NCBI GenBank assembly: GCA_964500805.1
Contig: CAZCQH010000013.1
Span: 1 to 64,000, forward strand
Direction: 5' to 3'
DNA length: 64,000 bases
DNA from: Ga0077555 sp964500805
GTDB taxonomy: Bacteria; Pseudomonadota; Alphaproteobacteria; Rhizobiales; Hyphomicrobiaceae
The first letter of the stretch is position 1; each line of letters starts with the position of its first letter. The position numbers and the translations under genes are program-made. Below, piece by piece: positions 52,836 to 62,900 of this stretch. Below the pieces are notes generated by a model, which worked only from the letters and a program-made list of their open reading frames with translations, was not told the origin of the DNA and ran no database searches.

Positions 52836-54575
52836 ATGGCTTTGATCCCAGTCCATGACCTCGTTATCCGAAACGGAACCATTGTCGATGGGACTGGGGC
52901 GGCGCCGCGCGAGGGCGATGTCGCGATAACTGGCGGGCGCATTAGCGCTATCGGCAAGGTGTCGGGTTCGGGCCGCGAGGAAATCGATGCATGCGGCAAG
53001 CTGGTGACACCGGGATTCGTCGATGTTCACACGCACTATGACGGGCAGGCTGTGTGGGACAGCCACCTCGCGCCCTCGGCGTGGCATGGCGTGACGACCG
53101 CCGTAATGGGCAACTGCGGCGTTGGATTTGCGCCTTGCCGGGCGGCCGATCGCGACAAGCTGATAGAATTGATGGAGGGCGTCGAGGACATTCCGGGACC
53201 GGTGCTGCACGAGGGGCTCGTCTGGTCTTGGGAGAGCTTCCCCGAGTATCTGGCGACACTGGATCGCCAAAGGCGCGATCTCGATCTCTGTGCATTGCTT
53301 CCGCACGCCGCAGTACGGGTCTACGTGATGGGTGAGCGCGCAATCCAGCACGAGAAGGCGACGCGCGAGGACATTGCCCGAATGCGCGCACTGGCGAGGG
53401 AGGCGGTCCGCGCAGGCGCCTTCGGCTTTTCGACCTCGCGCACCATTGCGCATAAGAGCGTGACCGGTGAGTACACGCCGACTTTGCGCGCACATGAGGA
53501 GGAACTGACTGGCATTGCCTTGGGCCTCAAAGACGCAGGCTCGGGCTTTGTCGAGATCGTATCCGACTGGCGCGATGCGCGGGCCGAAATGGCTATGTTG
53601 CGGCGCGTGGCCGAGTCGAGCGGCCGCCCGATCCTTTACTCGCTCATTCAGTGGCACGATCCTGCACGCTCACAGGTTTGGCGTCATCTCATGGACGAGG
53701 CAGATGCGGCAGTTCGCGATGGGGTCTCGATCCGCGGTGTGTTTCCGCCACGCGCCGTCGGCTCGCTGCTCGGCCTCGAGGGGAGCCAGAACCCGTTCAG
53801 TGGAACTCCGACCTACAGATCAATTGCACACCTGGGTCTCTCGGAACGCGTCGCCGCCATGCGCGATCCCGAGATACGCCGTCGCATACTTTCCGAGGAC
53901 CCGATCGCGGAGTCGACGTTCCCGCTGATCCGGTTCCTCTCGTATGACCAGATGTTCCCATTCGGCAGCCCGCCAAACTATTTGCCGAGGAAAGAAGACT
54001 CTGCCGCCACCGTCGCGAAGCGAACTGGACGGTCGGCCGCCGACGTCGCCTACGATTGGCTGCTCCTGGATGAGGGTCGCGCATTCCTTTACACCCCGCT
54101 CGTCAACTATGCTGATTTCAATCTCTCGGCGGCCGAAGCAATGCTTGCAAACCGCAATACGGTCATGGGGCTCGGTGACGGCGGCGCACATGTTGGTTTC
54201 ATCCTCGATGCTGGATTTCCCACGTGGCTGCTCACGTACTGGGGCAAGGAGCGGCGTGCCTATCCGGTTGAGGAGCTCGTTCGCCGGTTGACGTCAGACC
54301 CGGCCGGTGCGGTTGGACTTTCGGATCGAGGCACATTGACGGCAGGGAAGAAGGCAGACATCAACATCATCGACTACGACAAGCTCTCATTCGGAAAACC
54401 ATACCTGGCATTCGATTTGCCGGCAGGTGGTCGCCGGTTGCTCCAGAAAGCCTCTGGTTTTGAAGCAACAATCCTTTCCGGTAAGGTGACTTACCGAGAT
54501 GGACAAGCAACCGGCGCGCTGCCGGGTCGGCTGATCAGGGGCCCGCAAGGCGCAGCGCGAATGGCGGCGGAGTAG
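52836..54575 (+). CDS. N-acyl-D-amino-acid deacylase-like amidohydrolase
   Basis: A 579-residue amidohydrolase of the D-aminoacylase group. N-terminal sheet LVIRNGTIVDGTGAAPREGDVAI, zinc motif VDVHTHYDGQAVWD, the strand VTTAVMGNCGVGFAPCR that supplies a metal-binding Cys in D-aminoacylases, and the C-terminal GTLTAGKKADINIIDYD. It may free D-amino acids from N-acyl forms or act on other cyclic or acyl amides. GGAGGAAG lies before the ATG. No amino-acid racemase or transporter is nearby. Confidence 0.85.
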   Translation: MALIPVHDLVIRNGTIVDGTGAAPREGDVAITGGRISAIGKVSGSGREEIDACGKLVTPGFVDVHTHYDGQAVWDSHLAPSAWHGVTTAVMGNCGVGFAPCRAADRDKLIELMEGVEDIPGPVLHEGLVWSWESFPEYLATLDRQRRDLDLCALLPHAAVRVYVMGERAIQHEKATREDIARMRALAREAVRAGAFGFSTSRTIAHKSVTGEYTPTLRAHEEELTGIALGLKDAGSGFVEIVSDWRDARAEMAMLRRVAESSGRPILYSLIQWHDPARSQVWRHLMDEADAAVRDGVSIRGVFPPRAVGSLLGLEGSQNPFSGTPTYRSIAHLGLSERVAAMRDPEIRRRILSEDPIAESTFPLIRFLSYDQMFPFGSPPNYLPRKEDSAATVAKRTGRSAADVAYDWLLLDEGRAFLYTPLVNYADFNLSAAEAMLANRNTVMGLGDGGAHVGFILDAGFPTWLLTYWGKERRAYPVEELVRRLTSDPAGAVGLSDRGTLTAGKKADINIIDYDKLSFGKPYLAFDLPAGGRRLLQKASGFEATILSGKVTYRDGQATGALPGRLIRGPQGAARMAAE

Positions 54576-54614
54576 TGCGAGCATATCTGCACATATCCAG
54601 TGCTTCGAGTTCCT

Positions 54615-54636
54615 ATATTGTTCTTGACCACAATAT
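54615..54636. promoter_or_regulatory. Inverted repeat upstream of comM
   Basis: ATATTGT (54615-54621), 8-nt spacer, ACAATAT (54630-54636): perfect 7-bp arms in an AT-rich patch about 50 nt before the comM start. It looks like a dimeric regulator site; the regulator is unknown. It does not match the alphaproteobacterial LexA box. Confidence 0.35.
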
Positions 54637-54685
54637 GATGGCGCACTAACCTGAAACCAGATTTTCTTCTGGGAAGGGTGGCGCC

Positions 54686-56239
54686 ATGTATGGCCAGATT
54701 TCCACGCTCGCTTTTGTCGGCATCGAAGCTCGCCCTGTCGACGTCGAGGTGCGGATCACGTCAGGCAAGGCCGTATTCAATATTGTGGGTCTACCCGACA
54801 AAGCGATCGCAGAGAGCCGCGAACGGGTGCGAAGCGCGCTGCATGCCACCGGGCTCGGCTTTCCGCGCAAGCGAGTGACTGTGAACCTTGCGCCGGCCGA
54901 CCTGCCCAAGGAGGGCAGTCACTTCGATCTTCCGATTGCACTGGCCCTGATGTCGGCGATGGGGGCCATCTCACCTGATGCCATTGAAGGCTACGCGTCG
55001 ATTGGCGAGCTGGCGCTCGATGCCTCGATCCGGCCTGTTGTCGGCGGGCTGCCGGCCGCGATTGGCGCTAACGCAATCGGCAAGGGCCTCATCTGTCCGG
55101 AAAATGCCGGCGCGGAAGCCGCCTGGGCGGCAGAGGACATGGCCATCCTTGCGGCACCCCATTTGTTGTCTTTGGTCAACCACTTCAAAGGACGGCAGGT
55201 GCTATCGCGCCCGGAGCCAAACCTTTCGGAAGCGCCTACGGGGTTGCATGATCTGGCCGATGTGCGCGGTCAAGAATCGGCCAAGCGCGCACTTGAGGTA
55301 GCCGCTGCGGGCGGCCACAATTTGCTTATGGTTGGCCCGCCGGGCTCGGGCAAATCTATGCTTGCCTCTCGCCTACCTTCGATCCTACCCCCGCTGGAGC
55401 CGGCCGAGATGCTGGAAGTATCAATGGTTCTGTCTCTTGCGGGGGAGCTCGCCGACGGGCGCATCGCGCGGCATCGCCCATTCCGGTCGCCCCATCATTC
55501 GGCGAGCATGGCAGCCCTCGTTGGCGGCGGAACGAGACCGAAACCTGGCGAGATCTCGCTTGCGCACCGGGGCGTTCTCTTCCTGGACGAGTTGCCGGAG
55601 TTCCATCCAAATGTGCTCGACTCGCTGCGACAGCCCCTCGAGACCGGAGAAGTCATCATTGCTCGGGCGAACCATCGCATCGCATTTCCTGCGCGTTTCC
55701 AACTCGTCGCGGCCATGAACCCTTGCAAGTGCGGCGGCGGGGTGGCGGGACAGTCGTGCAAACGAGGACCGCGTTGCGCCAGCGACTATCAGGCGCGCCT
55801 CTCCGGGCCGTTCCTGGACCGAATCGACTTGCAGATTGAAGTACCGCAAGTCTCGGCTGCTGATCTTACCCTGCCGGCACCTTCAGAAGGGAGCACCGAA
55901 GTGCGTGCGCGTGTCACAGCGGCCCGGCAGCGCCAAGTTCAGCGCTACGCGGCACTCGGTCCCGAAGCGCGTCGCGTGCGCACCAATGCAGAATGCTCAG
56001 GCCGTATCCTCGATCAGGTCGCCGCGCCCGACGCCGAGGGTCTGGCCTTGATGCGAAAGGCTGCGGAATCTTTAAGTCTGTCAGCTCGCGGCTTCCATCG
56101 CACGCTCAAGGTTGCCCGCACCATTGCGGATCTCGAGGGCGCGGAGAGCGTAGGTCGCGCGCACATTGCCGAGGCGCTGAGCTACCGCGCCGAGATGCTC
56201 GATCAACGCGGAGCGGCCGGGGCGGCAGCGGCGGCTTGA
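54686..56239 (+). CDS. comM: YifB/ComM family Mg-chelatase-like AAA+ ATPase
   Basis: A 517-residue protein. The N-terminal Lon-protease-like domain reads FVGIEARPVDVEVRITSG and FPRKRVTVNLAPADLPKEG; the AAA+ Mg-chelatase domain has Walker A GPPGSGKS near residues 217-224 and Walker B VLFLDELPEF; the C-terminal domain has a zinc-type Cys cluster (CKCGGG...CKRGPRC). ComM is a hexameric helicase that promotes branch migration during natural transformation. The ATG at 54686 follows GGAAGGG. A stem-loop pair follows the gene. Confidence 0.92.
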   Translation: MYGQISTLAFVGIEARPVDVEVRITSGKAVFNIVGLPDKAIAESRERVRSALHATGLGFPRKRVTVNLAPADLPKEGSHFDLPIALALMSAMGAISPDAIEGYASIGELALDASIRPVVGGLPAAIGANAIGKGLICPENAGAEAAWAAEDMAILAAPHLLSLVNHFKGRQVLSRPEPNLSEAPTGLHDLADVRGQESAKRALEVAAAGGHNLLMVGPPGSGKSMLASRLPSILPPLEPAEMLEVSMVLSLAGELADGRIARHRPFRSPHHSASMAALVGGGTRPKPGEISLAHRGVLFLDELPEFHPNVLDSLRQPLETGEVIIARANHRIAFPARFQLVAAMNPCKCGGGVAGQSCKRGPRCASDYQARLSGPFLDRIDLQIEVPQVSAADLTLPAPSEGSTEVRARVTAARQRQVQRYAALGPEARRVRTNAECSGRILDQVAAPDAEGLALMRKAAESLSLSARGFHRTLKVARTIADLEGAESVGRAHIAEALSYRAEMLDQRGAAGAAAAA

Positions 56240-56276
56240 TACGGCAGCAATGCCTGAGCGGTTGTGCTCCAGGCAC

Positions 56277-56313
56277 GGCGGTGCGGTCCGGGAATGAGCC
56301 GACCGCACCCGCC
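56277..56313. terminator. Stem-loop 1 between comM and the metallo-hydrolase gene
   Basis: GGCGGTGCGGTC (56277-56288) pairs with GACCGCACCCGCC (56301-56313) with one bulged base around a 12-nt loop. It lies between convergent genes, so it may end transcripts from both sides. No strong T-tract. Confidence 0.5.
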
Positions 56314-56353
56314 GTTGGGTCAACTTCCGCTAGTATGAACTGCAGTGTAGGCA

Positions 56354-56385
56354 GGTACGGCCGGATTGCGGAAGTCGGCCGTACC
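56354..56385. terminator. Stem-loop 2 between comM and the metallo-hydrolase gene
   Basis: GGTACGGCCG (56354-56363) pairs perfectly with CGGCCGTACC (56376-56385) around a 12-nt loop, 40 nt after stem-loop 1 and 28 nt from the stop of the convergent gene. Confidence 0.5.
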
Positions 56386-56413
56386 CGTGCGGAATTGACC
56401 GGATCTCGAGCTC

Positions 56414-57430
56414 TCACGCCTTCTTCGGGGGAATATTCACGATCTCCATCGGCGCAGCGTGGTACTTGAACCCGTCGCCGTGCTTCGACACGTGTCCCAT
56501 TCCTGGCCACGGGAAATGGAAAGCCATGAGCGGGATTTTCTTGGTCGCCAGCATGTCGAGGATCTTCACTCGTGTTGCCGCCGATTGCTTGGGATCTGTG
56601 TCGTAGGCGAACTCGAGCCGCGGTTTCTCGACGAGCAGGATTTGATGGTGCGTCAGGTCGCCGATGAAGCAGGCCTGCTTGCCGTCGCTCTCGATCATGT
56701 AAACCATATGCCCGACAGTGTGGCCTGGCGCTGCAATGGCTGTCACTCCCGGCACCACCGCATCGCCGTCCTTCACGAACTTGATCCGATCGCGATAGGG
56801 CAGCAGGTTCTTTCGGGCATGCTCAATAAACGACTTTATTTTTTCGTCTTTGAGCTTAGCCTCGTCCGTCCAGAACTTGAAATCGGCCTCGCTCAGATAG
56901 ACCGTCGCGTTGGGAAAGAGGCGCCGCCCACGCGCGTCCACCATGCCTCCGATATGATCGATGTGCGCGTGGCTGATCACGATTGCATCGATCTGCCCGG
57001 GTTGGATACCGGCTTCGCGCAGGCTCTGCAGCAAGCGGCCCGTCGTCGGCCCGAAAGTCTTCAATGTCCCCATGCCAGTGTCGAACAGAACGAGGTGGGT
57101 CCCTGTATTCACCACCGGCGAGTTCTGCTCGAGCACCACTTGCGTCGCAGAGAGATAGTTGTCGGTCAGCAGCTTGGTGATCTCATCCTTGGATGCTCCC
57201 AGGAAATTGCTGGAGGGATCACCGAGTGGCAATGGGCCGTCGGAGACCATCGTCACCTGCGCTTTCCCGAGCGATGTTCTGTAGAAGTACGGCGCCTGCG
57301 ATTTCAGCTGTGGCGCCTTGGCGACTGCTTCGCCGGGGAAATTGCCAACGGCCGAACCGGCCAGTCCGGCACCAGCTATGGAAGCAGTGCCCAGCAAGGC
57401 ACTTCTGCGCGAGATATCGAATTCTGCCAT
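56414..57430 (-). CDS. Tat-exported metallo-beta-lactamase-fold hydrolase
   Basis: A 338-residue MBL-fold enzyme. The N-terminus FDISRRSALLGTASIAGAG is a twin-arginine signal, so it is exported folded with its metals. The zinc motif HAHIDHIGG lies at 154-162, with further ligands in APGHTVGHMVY and FIGDLTHHQIL. The layout (FDTGMG, then HxHxDH) is that of lactonase or quorum-quenching-like members; the substrate is not known. The ATG at 57430 has GGAG upstream and is preferred to 57451. It converges on comM across two stem-loops. Confidence 0.87.
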   Translation of the reverse strand: MAEFDISRRSALLGTASIAGAGLAGSAVGNFPGEAVAKAPQLKSQAPYFYRTSLGKAQVTMVSDGPLPLGDPSSNFLGASKDEITKLLTDNYLSATQVVLEQNSPVVNTGTHLVLFDTGMGTLKTFGPTTGRLLQSLREAGIQPGQIDAIVISHAHIDHIGGMVDARGRRLFPNATVYLSEADFKFWTDEAKLKDEKIKSFIEHARKNLLPYRDRIKFVKDGDAVVPGVTAIAAPGHTVGHMVYMIESDGKQACFIGDLTHHQILLVEKPRLEFAYDTDPKQSAATRVKILDMLATKKIPLMAFHFPWPGMGHVSKHGDGFKYHAAPMEIVNIPPKKA

Positions 57431-57868
57431 TGTCGCTTCTCTCCTGGCCATTTCTTTGGCTGTTTCAGACGACGTTTGGACGCCGCTGCTAACCCCGTTC
57501 CGCGCGATGCGTGAAGAGCCCTGAAGCGCCAGGTGCTAGTAAATTTTGTACGGCCCCCGGCATCCGCGACGTCCCACGTACACGCGGTTACTAAAGTCAG
57601 CGTTTGATCATGCGTGCTCGTGCGGCGCCCAGCAATGAGAATCGTTCAGGAGCTACGAGAATTGCTCTCGGCTGATCTGCCTACCAGTAGCCAATCAGCT
57701 ATCGGACAATCTCTCGAGGAGCTTGGCCCGTTTCAGCCAACGGGATGCACCCTTTCCTCCAAACGCCGAGCCGTACCAGTCGCGAGGTCGCACCTGCGCG
57801 ACTGCAAGCGCCGCTTCTTTGAGGACGCACCTGCTTGAGCAGGCGCTGTGGCACATACAAATAAAGGC

Positions 57869-57896
57869 TTGACAATGTGAGGTTCTAGAATACAAA
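57869..57896 (+). promoter_or_regulatory. Promoter of the TetR-MFP-RND operon
   Basis: A full-consensus TTGACA (57869-57874), 16-nt spacer, TACAAA (57891-57896). Transcription would start near 57903, inside the adjacent palindrome, about 90 nt before the TetR start codon. Confidence 0.6.
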
Positions 57897-57898
57897 AA

Positions 57899-57910
57899 GA
57901 ACGATCATTC
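57899..57910. promoter_or_regulatory. Putative TetR operator
   Basis: GAACGATCATTC is a palindrome apart from one base pair of positions (GAA-C-GATC-A-TTC), a layout like TetR-family sites. It overlaps the expected transcription start of the operon, so TetR binding would block transcription; autoregulation is inference. Confidence 0.5.
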
Positions 57911-57994
57911 GTCTTTTATACCGCTTTGCAGCATTTCCCGGCAGGATGAGCGACTTCGGGATGCAAACGGGCCATCGAAAGAACAGCTGCATCC

Positions 57995-58639
57995 ATGCCC
58001 AGACTGAAGCCAGATACCCAACGGGCTCGCCGGGAACACATCCTCGATTCGGCGGAGCTGTGTTTTGCGCGCGCCGGCTTCCACCGCACGTCTATGCAAG
58101 ACATCTGCAAGGATGCCGCCGTTAGCCCGGGCGCTCTCTACATCTACTTTGACAGCAAGGAAGCGCTCATCGCTGGCATTGCCGAGCGCGACCGGGAAGA
58201 GTTTCAGCGTCGCTTTGAGGCGCTACAGGCTGCTCCGGATTTCCTCAAGGCTCTAGAGCAGCTGGCGGAGCGCTATTTCGTCGAGGAGCCCCAGCACAAG
58301 CGGCTCATGTGTCTGGAGATCGGGCTCGAGTCGACGCGCAATCCGCGCGTGGGAGAGATTTTCCAGCGCGTCGATGAGTTCGTGTCCGGCAGTTTCGAGA
58401 AACTGTTCCAGCGTCTCAAGGACGAAGGCCGCATCGCGCCAGAGCTGAGTATTCCAGAACTGGCGACCGTGTTTATGACGCTTGGCGATGGTCTTTTCTG
58501 GCGGCGCGGCACGGATCCCAAATTCAATGCCAAGCATACGCTGCCGCCGTTGCTCCGAGTAATGGGAGAGCTGCTGCGCCCCACGGGCCAGTCATCGACG
58601 CATGACGACCACGACAACAAGAAGGTCGAAATTACATGA
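57995..58639 (+). CDS. TetR/AcrR family repressor of the efflux operon
   Basis: A 214-residue regulator. The N-terminal helix-turn-helix domain runs from RREHILDSAELCFARAGFH to ALYIYFDSKEAL, with the recognition helix in AAVSPGALYIYF. The C-terminal helical ligand domain has a PF-type TetR_C pattern with LMCLEIGLESTRNPRV. Its stop overlaps the next gene start by 4 nt (ATGA), so it is translated with the pump. A likely operator overlaps the promoter upstream. The inducer is unknown. Confidence 0.9.
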   Translation: MPRLKPDTQRARREHILDSAELCFARAGFHRTSMQDICKDAAVSPGALYIYFDSKEALIAGIAERDREEFQRRFEALQAAPDFLKALEQLAERYFVEEPQHKRLMCLEIGLESTRNPRVGEIFQRVDEFVSGSFEKLFQRLKDEGRIAPELSIPELATVFMTLGDGLFWRRGTDPKFNAKHTLPPLLRVMGELLRPTGQSSTHDDHDNKKVEIT

Positions 58640-59901
58640 GCAGGAAAAAAAAGATCGGCCTGATGCTTGGATTGGGCGCCGCGAGCCTTGTTGCGGCGCT
58701 CGGTGGCGCCGCATTCATGCACTCTGAGGGACCGTTGAAGCGCAAAGCTGCCAGCACAGCGCTCGCCGTAAACACGGCACCTGCCATCGCAGTGACAGCC
58801 GTCCGTGCACACCAAGCGGATTTTGTCGCGACTTTGACAGTCACAGGCTCGCTGGTTCCTAGAGAAGAAATTCTCGTTGGGCCAGAGGTGGAGGGTCTTC
58901 GAGTGATTGAGGTGCTCGCCGACGAAGGCGACCGTGTGACCAAGGGGCAGGTACTGGCTCGCCTCGTAAGTGACACGCTTGATGCCCAACTCGCCCAGAA
59001 TGAGGCGGCGATCCAGCGCTCGACCGCCGCGATAGCGCAGGCAAAGAGCAATATACTTGCCGCGGAGGCGCGTTTGACGGAGGCGCGCAACGCGCTCAAC
59101 CGTGGCAAACCACTAGCCAAGTCCGGTTACCTTTCCGAAAGCGGAATGGATCAGCGCGAGGCTGCTGCGAAAACGGCCGAAGCGCAGCTCGCGCAGGCCC
59201 AGGACGGCTTGAAAGTTGCTGAAGCTGAGAAAGCACAACTTGAGGCACAGCGGCGTGAAATTACCTGGCGGCTCCAGCGCACCAACATAATGGCGCCAGC
59301 TGATGGAATTGTGAGCCGGCGCATCGCAAGGGTTGGCAGCTATGCAACCGGTGCTTCGGATGCGATGTTCCGCATCATCGCCAAAGGCGAGATTGAGCTC
59401 GACGCCGAAATTCCGGAAGTTCATTTGCGGCGGCTTAAAGTCGGGCAGCAGGCAAAGGTGACGCTCGCCAGCGACCATTCGGTATCGGGCGTCGTCAGGC
59501 TCGTTTCGCCAGAAGTTGATAGATCCACGCGACTCGGCCGCGTGCGCATCAAACTTGGTGACGATTCAGCTTTGCGCATTGGCTCGTTCGCTCGGGGAGC
59601 GATCGAGGTCGGGCGAAGCCGGGGACTCGCGGTGCCGGTTGCAGCTGTACTCTACGGGCCTGAAGGGCCCAGTGTGCAGCTCGTAACAGGCGGCGCAATC
59701 AAGACACGCCGCGTTAAACTCGGCCTTACGGACAACGGCTTGATCGAGGTGCGCGAAGGTCTGACCGAGGGTGATGTGGTCGTCGCCAAATCTGGCACTT
59801 TCCTGCGCGACGGCGACGCGGTGCGCGCCGTTCTGAGTGACAGCGAGCCTCAGGTCAAAAAGCAAACAGGCGAACGAGGCTCGGTAGCAGCCAACAACTG
59901 A
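58636..59901 (+). CDS. RND efflux periplasmic adaptor (membrane fusion protein)
   Basis: A 421-residue adaptor. One N-terminal membrane or signal helix (residues 6-28), then beta-barrel and lipoyl parts: GSLVPREEILVGPEVEGLRVIEVLADEGDRVTKGQVLARL in parts, a long alpha-hairpin rich in Ala and Gln (TAAIAQAKSNILAAEARLTEARNAL), and the second lipoyl half IMAPADGIVSRRIARVGSYATG. It joins the inner-membrane pump to an outer-membrane channel; no channel gene is present here. Confidence 0.92.
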   Translation: MSRKKKIGLMLGLGAASLVAALGGAAFMHSEGPLKRKAASTALAVNTAPAIAVTAVRAHQADFVATLTVTGSLVPREEILVGPEVEGLRVIEVLADEGDRVTKGQVLARLVSDTLDAQLAQNEAAIQRSTAAIAQAKSNILAAEARLTEARNALNRGKPLAKSGYLSESGMDQREAAAKTAEAQLAQAQDGLKVAEAEKAQLEAQRREITWRLQRTNIMAPADGIVSRRIARVGSYATGASDAMFRIIAKGEIELDAEIPEVHLRRLKVGQQAKVTLASDHSVSGVVRLVSPEVDRSTRLGRVRIKLGDDSALRIGSFARGAIEVGRSRGLAVPVAAVLYGPEGPSVQLVTGGAIKTRRVKLGLTDNGLIEVREGLTEGDVVVAKSGTFLRDGDAVRAVLSDSEPQVKKQTGERGSVAANN

Positions 59902-59941
59902 TCGCCAGCAATCGCAAAAGCGCCCAGCACAGGGACATCCA

Positions 59942-62900
59942 ATGAACTGGAATATTTCTGCTTGGTCGATTCGGCATCCGGTGCCGTCGCTCGTCCTTTT
60001 CATGGTGCTGTTGGCGCTCGGCTACGTGAGCTTCAAGCAGTTGCCGGTTACCCGTTTTCCGAACATTGACGTACCCATTGTACAGGTGCGCGTGACGCAG
60101 TCAGGTGCGGCGCCGTCTGAGCTCGAAACGCAGGTCACGAAAAAGATCGAGGATGCAATAGCAGGTGTCAGCGGCGTGAAGCACATCACTTCGACCGTCA
60201 CCGAAGGCAGCTCCCAGACAGTGATCGAGTTCCGACTCGAGACCAACCAGGATCGCGCCCTCAATGACGTGAAGGACGCGCTCGCGCGGGTGCGCAGCGA
60301 ACTACCCCGCACGATCGAGGAGCCGATAGTACAGCGCCTGGAAATCGAAGGCCTGCCAATTCTGACCTATGGCGCCAAAGCACCTGCAATGACGATGGAG
60401 GAGCTTTCGTGGTTTGTGGACGACGTGATTGTGCGTGCCGTGCAAGGCGTGAAGGGTGTTTCGCAAATTCAGAGAATTGGCGGTGTTGATCGAGAGATTC
60501 GGGTGGCTCTTGATCCCGATCGGCTACTGTCGTTCGGCATCACAGCCGGTGACGTGAACCGGCAGCTCCGAGCAACTAACATCGATCTGGCAGGTGGTCG
60601 GGGAGAGCTTTCTGGGCGCGAACAGGCGATTCGTACGCTCGCGGGCAAGCAGTCGCTGGAAGACCTGGCCGCCACGATGATCACGCTACCGAAAGGCCGC
60701 AAGGTCAGACTGGATGAGCTTGGCACGGTGACAGACAGTTTCGCCGAGCGGCGCACGTTTGCGACCCTCAATGGTGAACCTGTGGTGGCGTTCGCGATTT
60801 CGCGGGGCAAAGGCGCGAGCGACACCGTGGTCCACGCTGAGGTTGAAAAAGTACTCACCAAGCTCCGGGAAGAGCATCCGGGTGTGGCTCTTTCGTTGAT
60901 TGACACGACGACCGGATATACGCAGGGCGCCTACGACTCGACGATGAAAACGCTGATCGAAGGCGCCATTCTCGCGATTCTGGTGATCATTTTGTTCCTT
61001 CGTGATTGGCGAGCGACGTTGATTGCCGCAGTTGCACTCCCATTATCGATCATCCCGGCTTTCTGGGCCATGGATGCAATGGGCTTCTCCCTGAATCTCG
61101 TCAGTCTGCTCGCGATCACCATCGTGACCGGCATTCTAGTCGACGACGCCATCGTCGAGATCGAGAACATCGTTCGTCACATGCGTATGGGCAAATCACC
61201 TTACCGGGCCGCATTGGAGGCGGCTGACGAAATCGGGCTGGCGGTGATTGCGATCACATTCACGATCGTTGCGGTCTTCGTTCCTGTCAGCTTCATGGGC
61301 GGCATCGCCGGACAGTACTTCAAGCAGTTTGGCCTTGTCGTTGCAGCAGCCGTCATCTTCTCGTTGCTCGTTGCCCGTCTCATCACCCCCATGATGGCGG
61401 CCTACTTCATGCGCGATACTCATCGTGAGGAAAAGGAAGGGTGGATGTTGCGCGCCTATACGCGGCTCGTCGATTGGTCCGTGCATCACCGTTACAAATC
61501 TGTGCTGGCCGGGCTGCTGATCTTCGCGATGTCCATCGGATCGTTCTTTCTCATTCCCTCGGGCTTTTTGCCTGCCGAGGACTCCGGGCGAACGCTGCTT
61601 GGCATTGAGCTTCCGCCCGGCTCGCGCGTCGATGATACTCAAGCGATGACGGAGAAGGTTGCGGCCGTGGTGCGGCAGCGGCCTGAGGTCGTTTCCGTGT
61701 TCGTCAATGGCGGCACGCTGTTGGGCTCCGGCGCCGAGGCGCGAAAGGCGACACTCACCATCAATATGGTCCCGAAAGAGCAGCGCAAGAACAGCCAAGC
61801 TGAAATCAAGGAGGCGATCAGCCGCGACCTGGCGAACTTACCCGACATTCGCTTCTGGTTCTTGCAGGACAATGGTCAGCGTCAGTTCCAGCTTGTGGTA
61901 GCTGGGCGCGATGGCGCCGCGGTGAACAAGGTCGCAGCGGATCTCACGAGCCAAGCGCGACGCGTGATGTCGTCAGACGGTAGGCCGATGCTCAATAATG
62001 TCGTCTCGACCGCTGAACTCGACCGCCCAGAGCTGATTGTGAGCCCGCGCACAGAGATTGCTGCTGAGCTTGGCGTATCCACGGACGCCATTTCAGAAGC
62101 TGTACGCATCGCGACGATCGGCGATATTGGCGCGAACCTCGCTAAGTTTGACATCGGCGACCGCCAGATACCGATTCGAGTGATGCTTGACGAGACGGCG
62201 CGCGGTGATCGGGGCACGCTGGAAGCATTGAAGGTACCAACCGGTGTTGCCGGCCAAGGTGTGCCTGTGCCTTTGTCTTCCGTTGCCACATTCGAAATGA
62301 GCCAAGGTCCGACGTCTATCGACCGTTATGACCGGCAGCGGCGCGTGCTGATTGGCGCGGATCTCATTGGCGAGACGCCGCTGGGTCAAGCAATGGACGC
62401 AGTGAAGGCTCAGCCTGCTGCCAAGGCTGTGCCACCGGGCATCGAAATCCGCCAGTTCGGCGATGCTGAAATCATGAACGAAGTCTTCGAGAGCTTCGCC
62501 AAGGCTATGGGGGCGGGCTTGATGATGGTTTTTGCCCTTCTGGTCCTTCTGTTCGGCTCATTCTTACAGCCAGTGACCATCTTGTTCTCTCTGCCGCTGT
62601 CGATCGGCGGCGCGATTGTGGCGCTGGCGGCGACAGGTATGCCGATCAGCTTACCCGTCGTTATCGGAATTCTAATGCTCATGGGCATCGTCACGAAGAA
62701 TGCAATCATGCTGGTTGATTTCGCGGTCGAGGAGATCAAGCTCGGAGTCCCGCGCTTTGAAGCAATTGTCGATGCTGGTCGAAAGCGTGCTCGGCCGATC
62801 GTAATGACCACGATCGCTATGGTGGGTGGCATGCTGCCTTCAGCCTTGGGTGCGGGCTCGGGCGGCGAATTCCGCGCTCCCATGGCGGTTGCGGTGATTG

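Larger units (their letters stand above)
57431..57994. other. Non-coding stretch with the efflux operon control region
   Basis: The short open frames here overlap each other on both strands and have no family features. The right part (57869-57910) holds a promoter and operator for the TetR-MFP-RND operon; the rest shows nothing clear. Confidence 0.5.

Noticed and set aside
57614..57838. Possible 74-residue gene upstream of the TetR operon
   Set aside because: No family likeness, no good ribosome site, and an equally long frame on the other strand.
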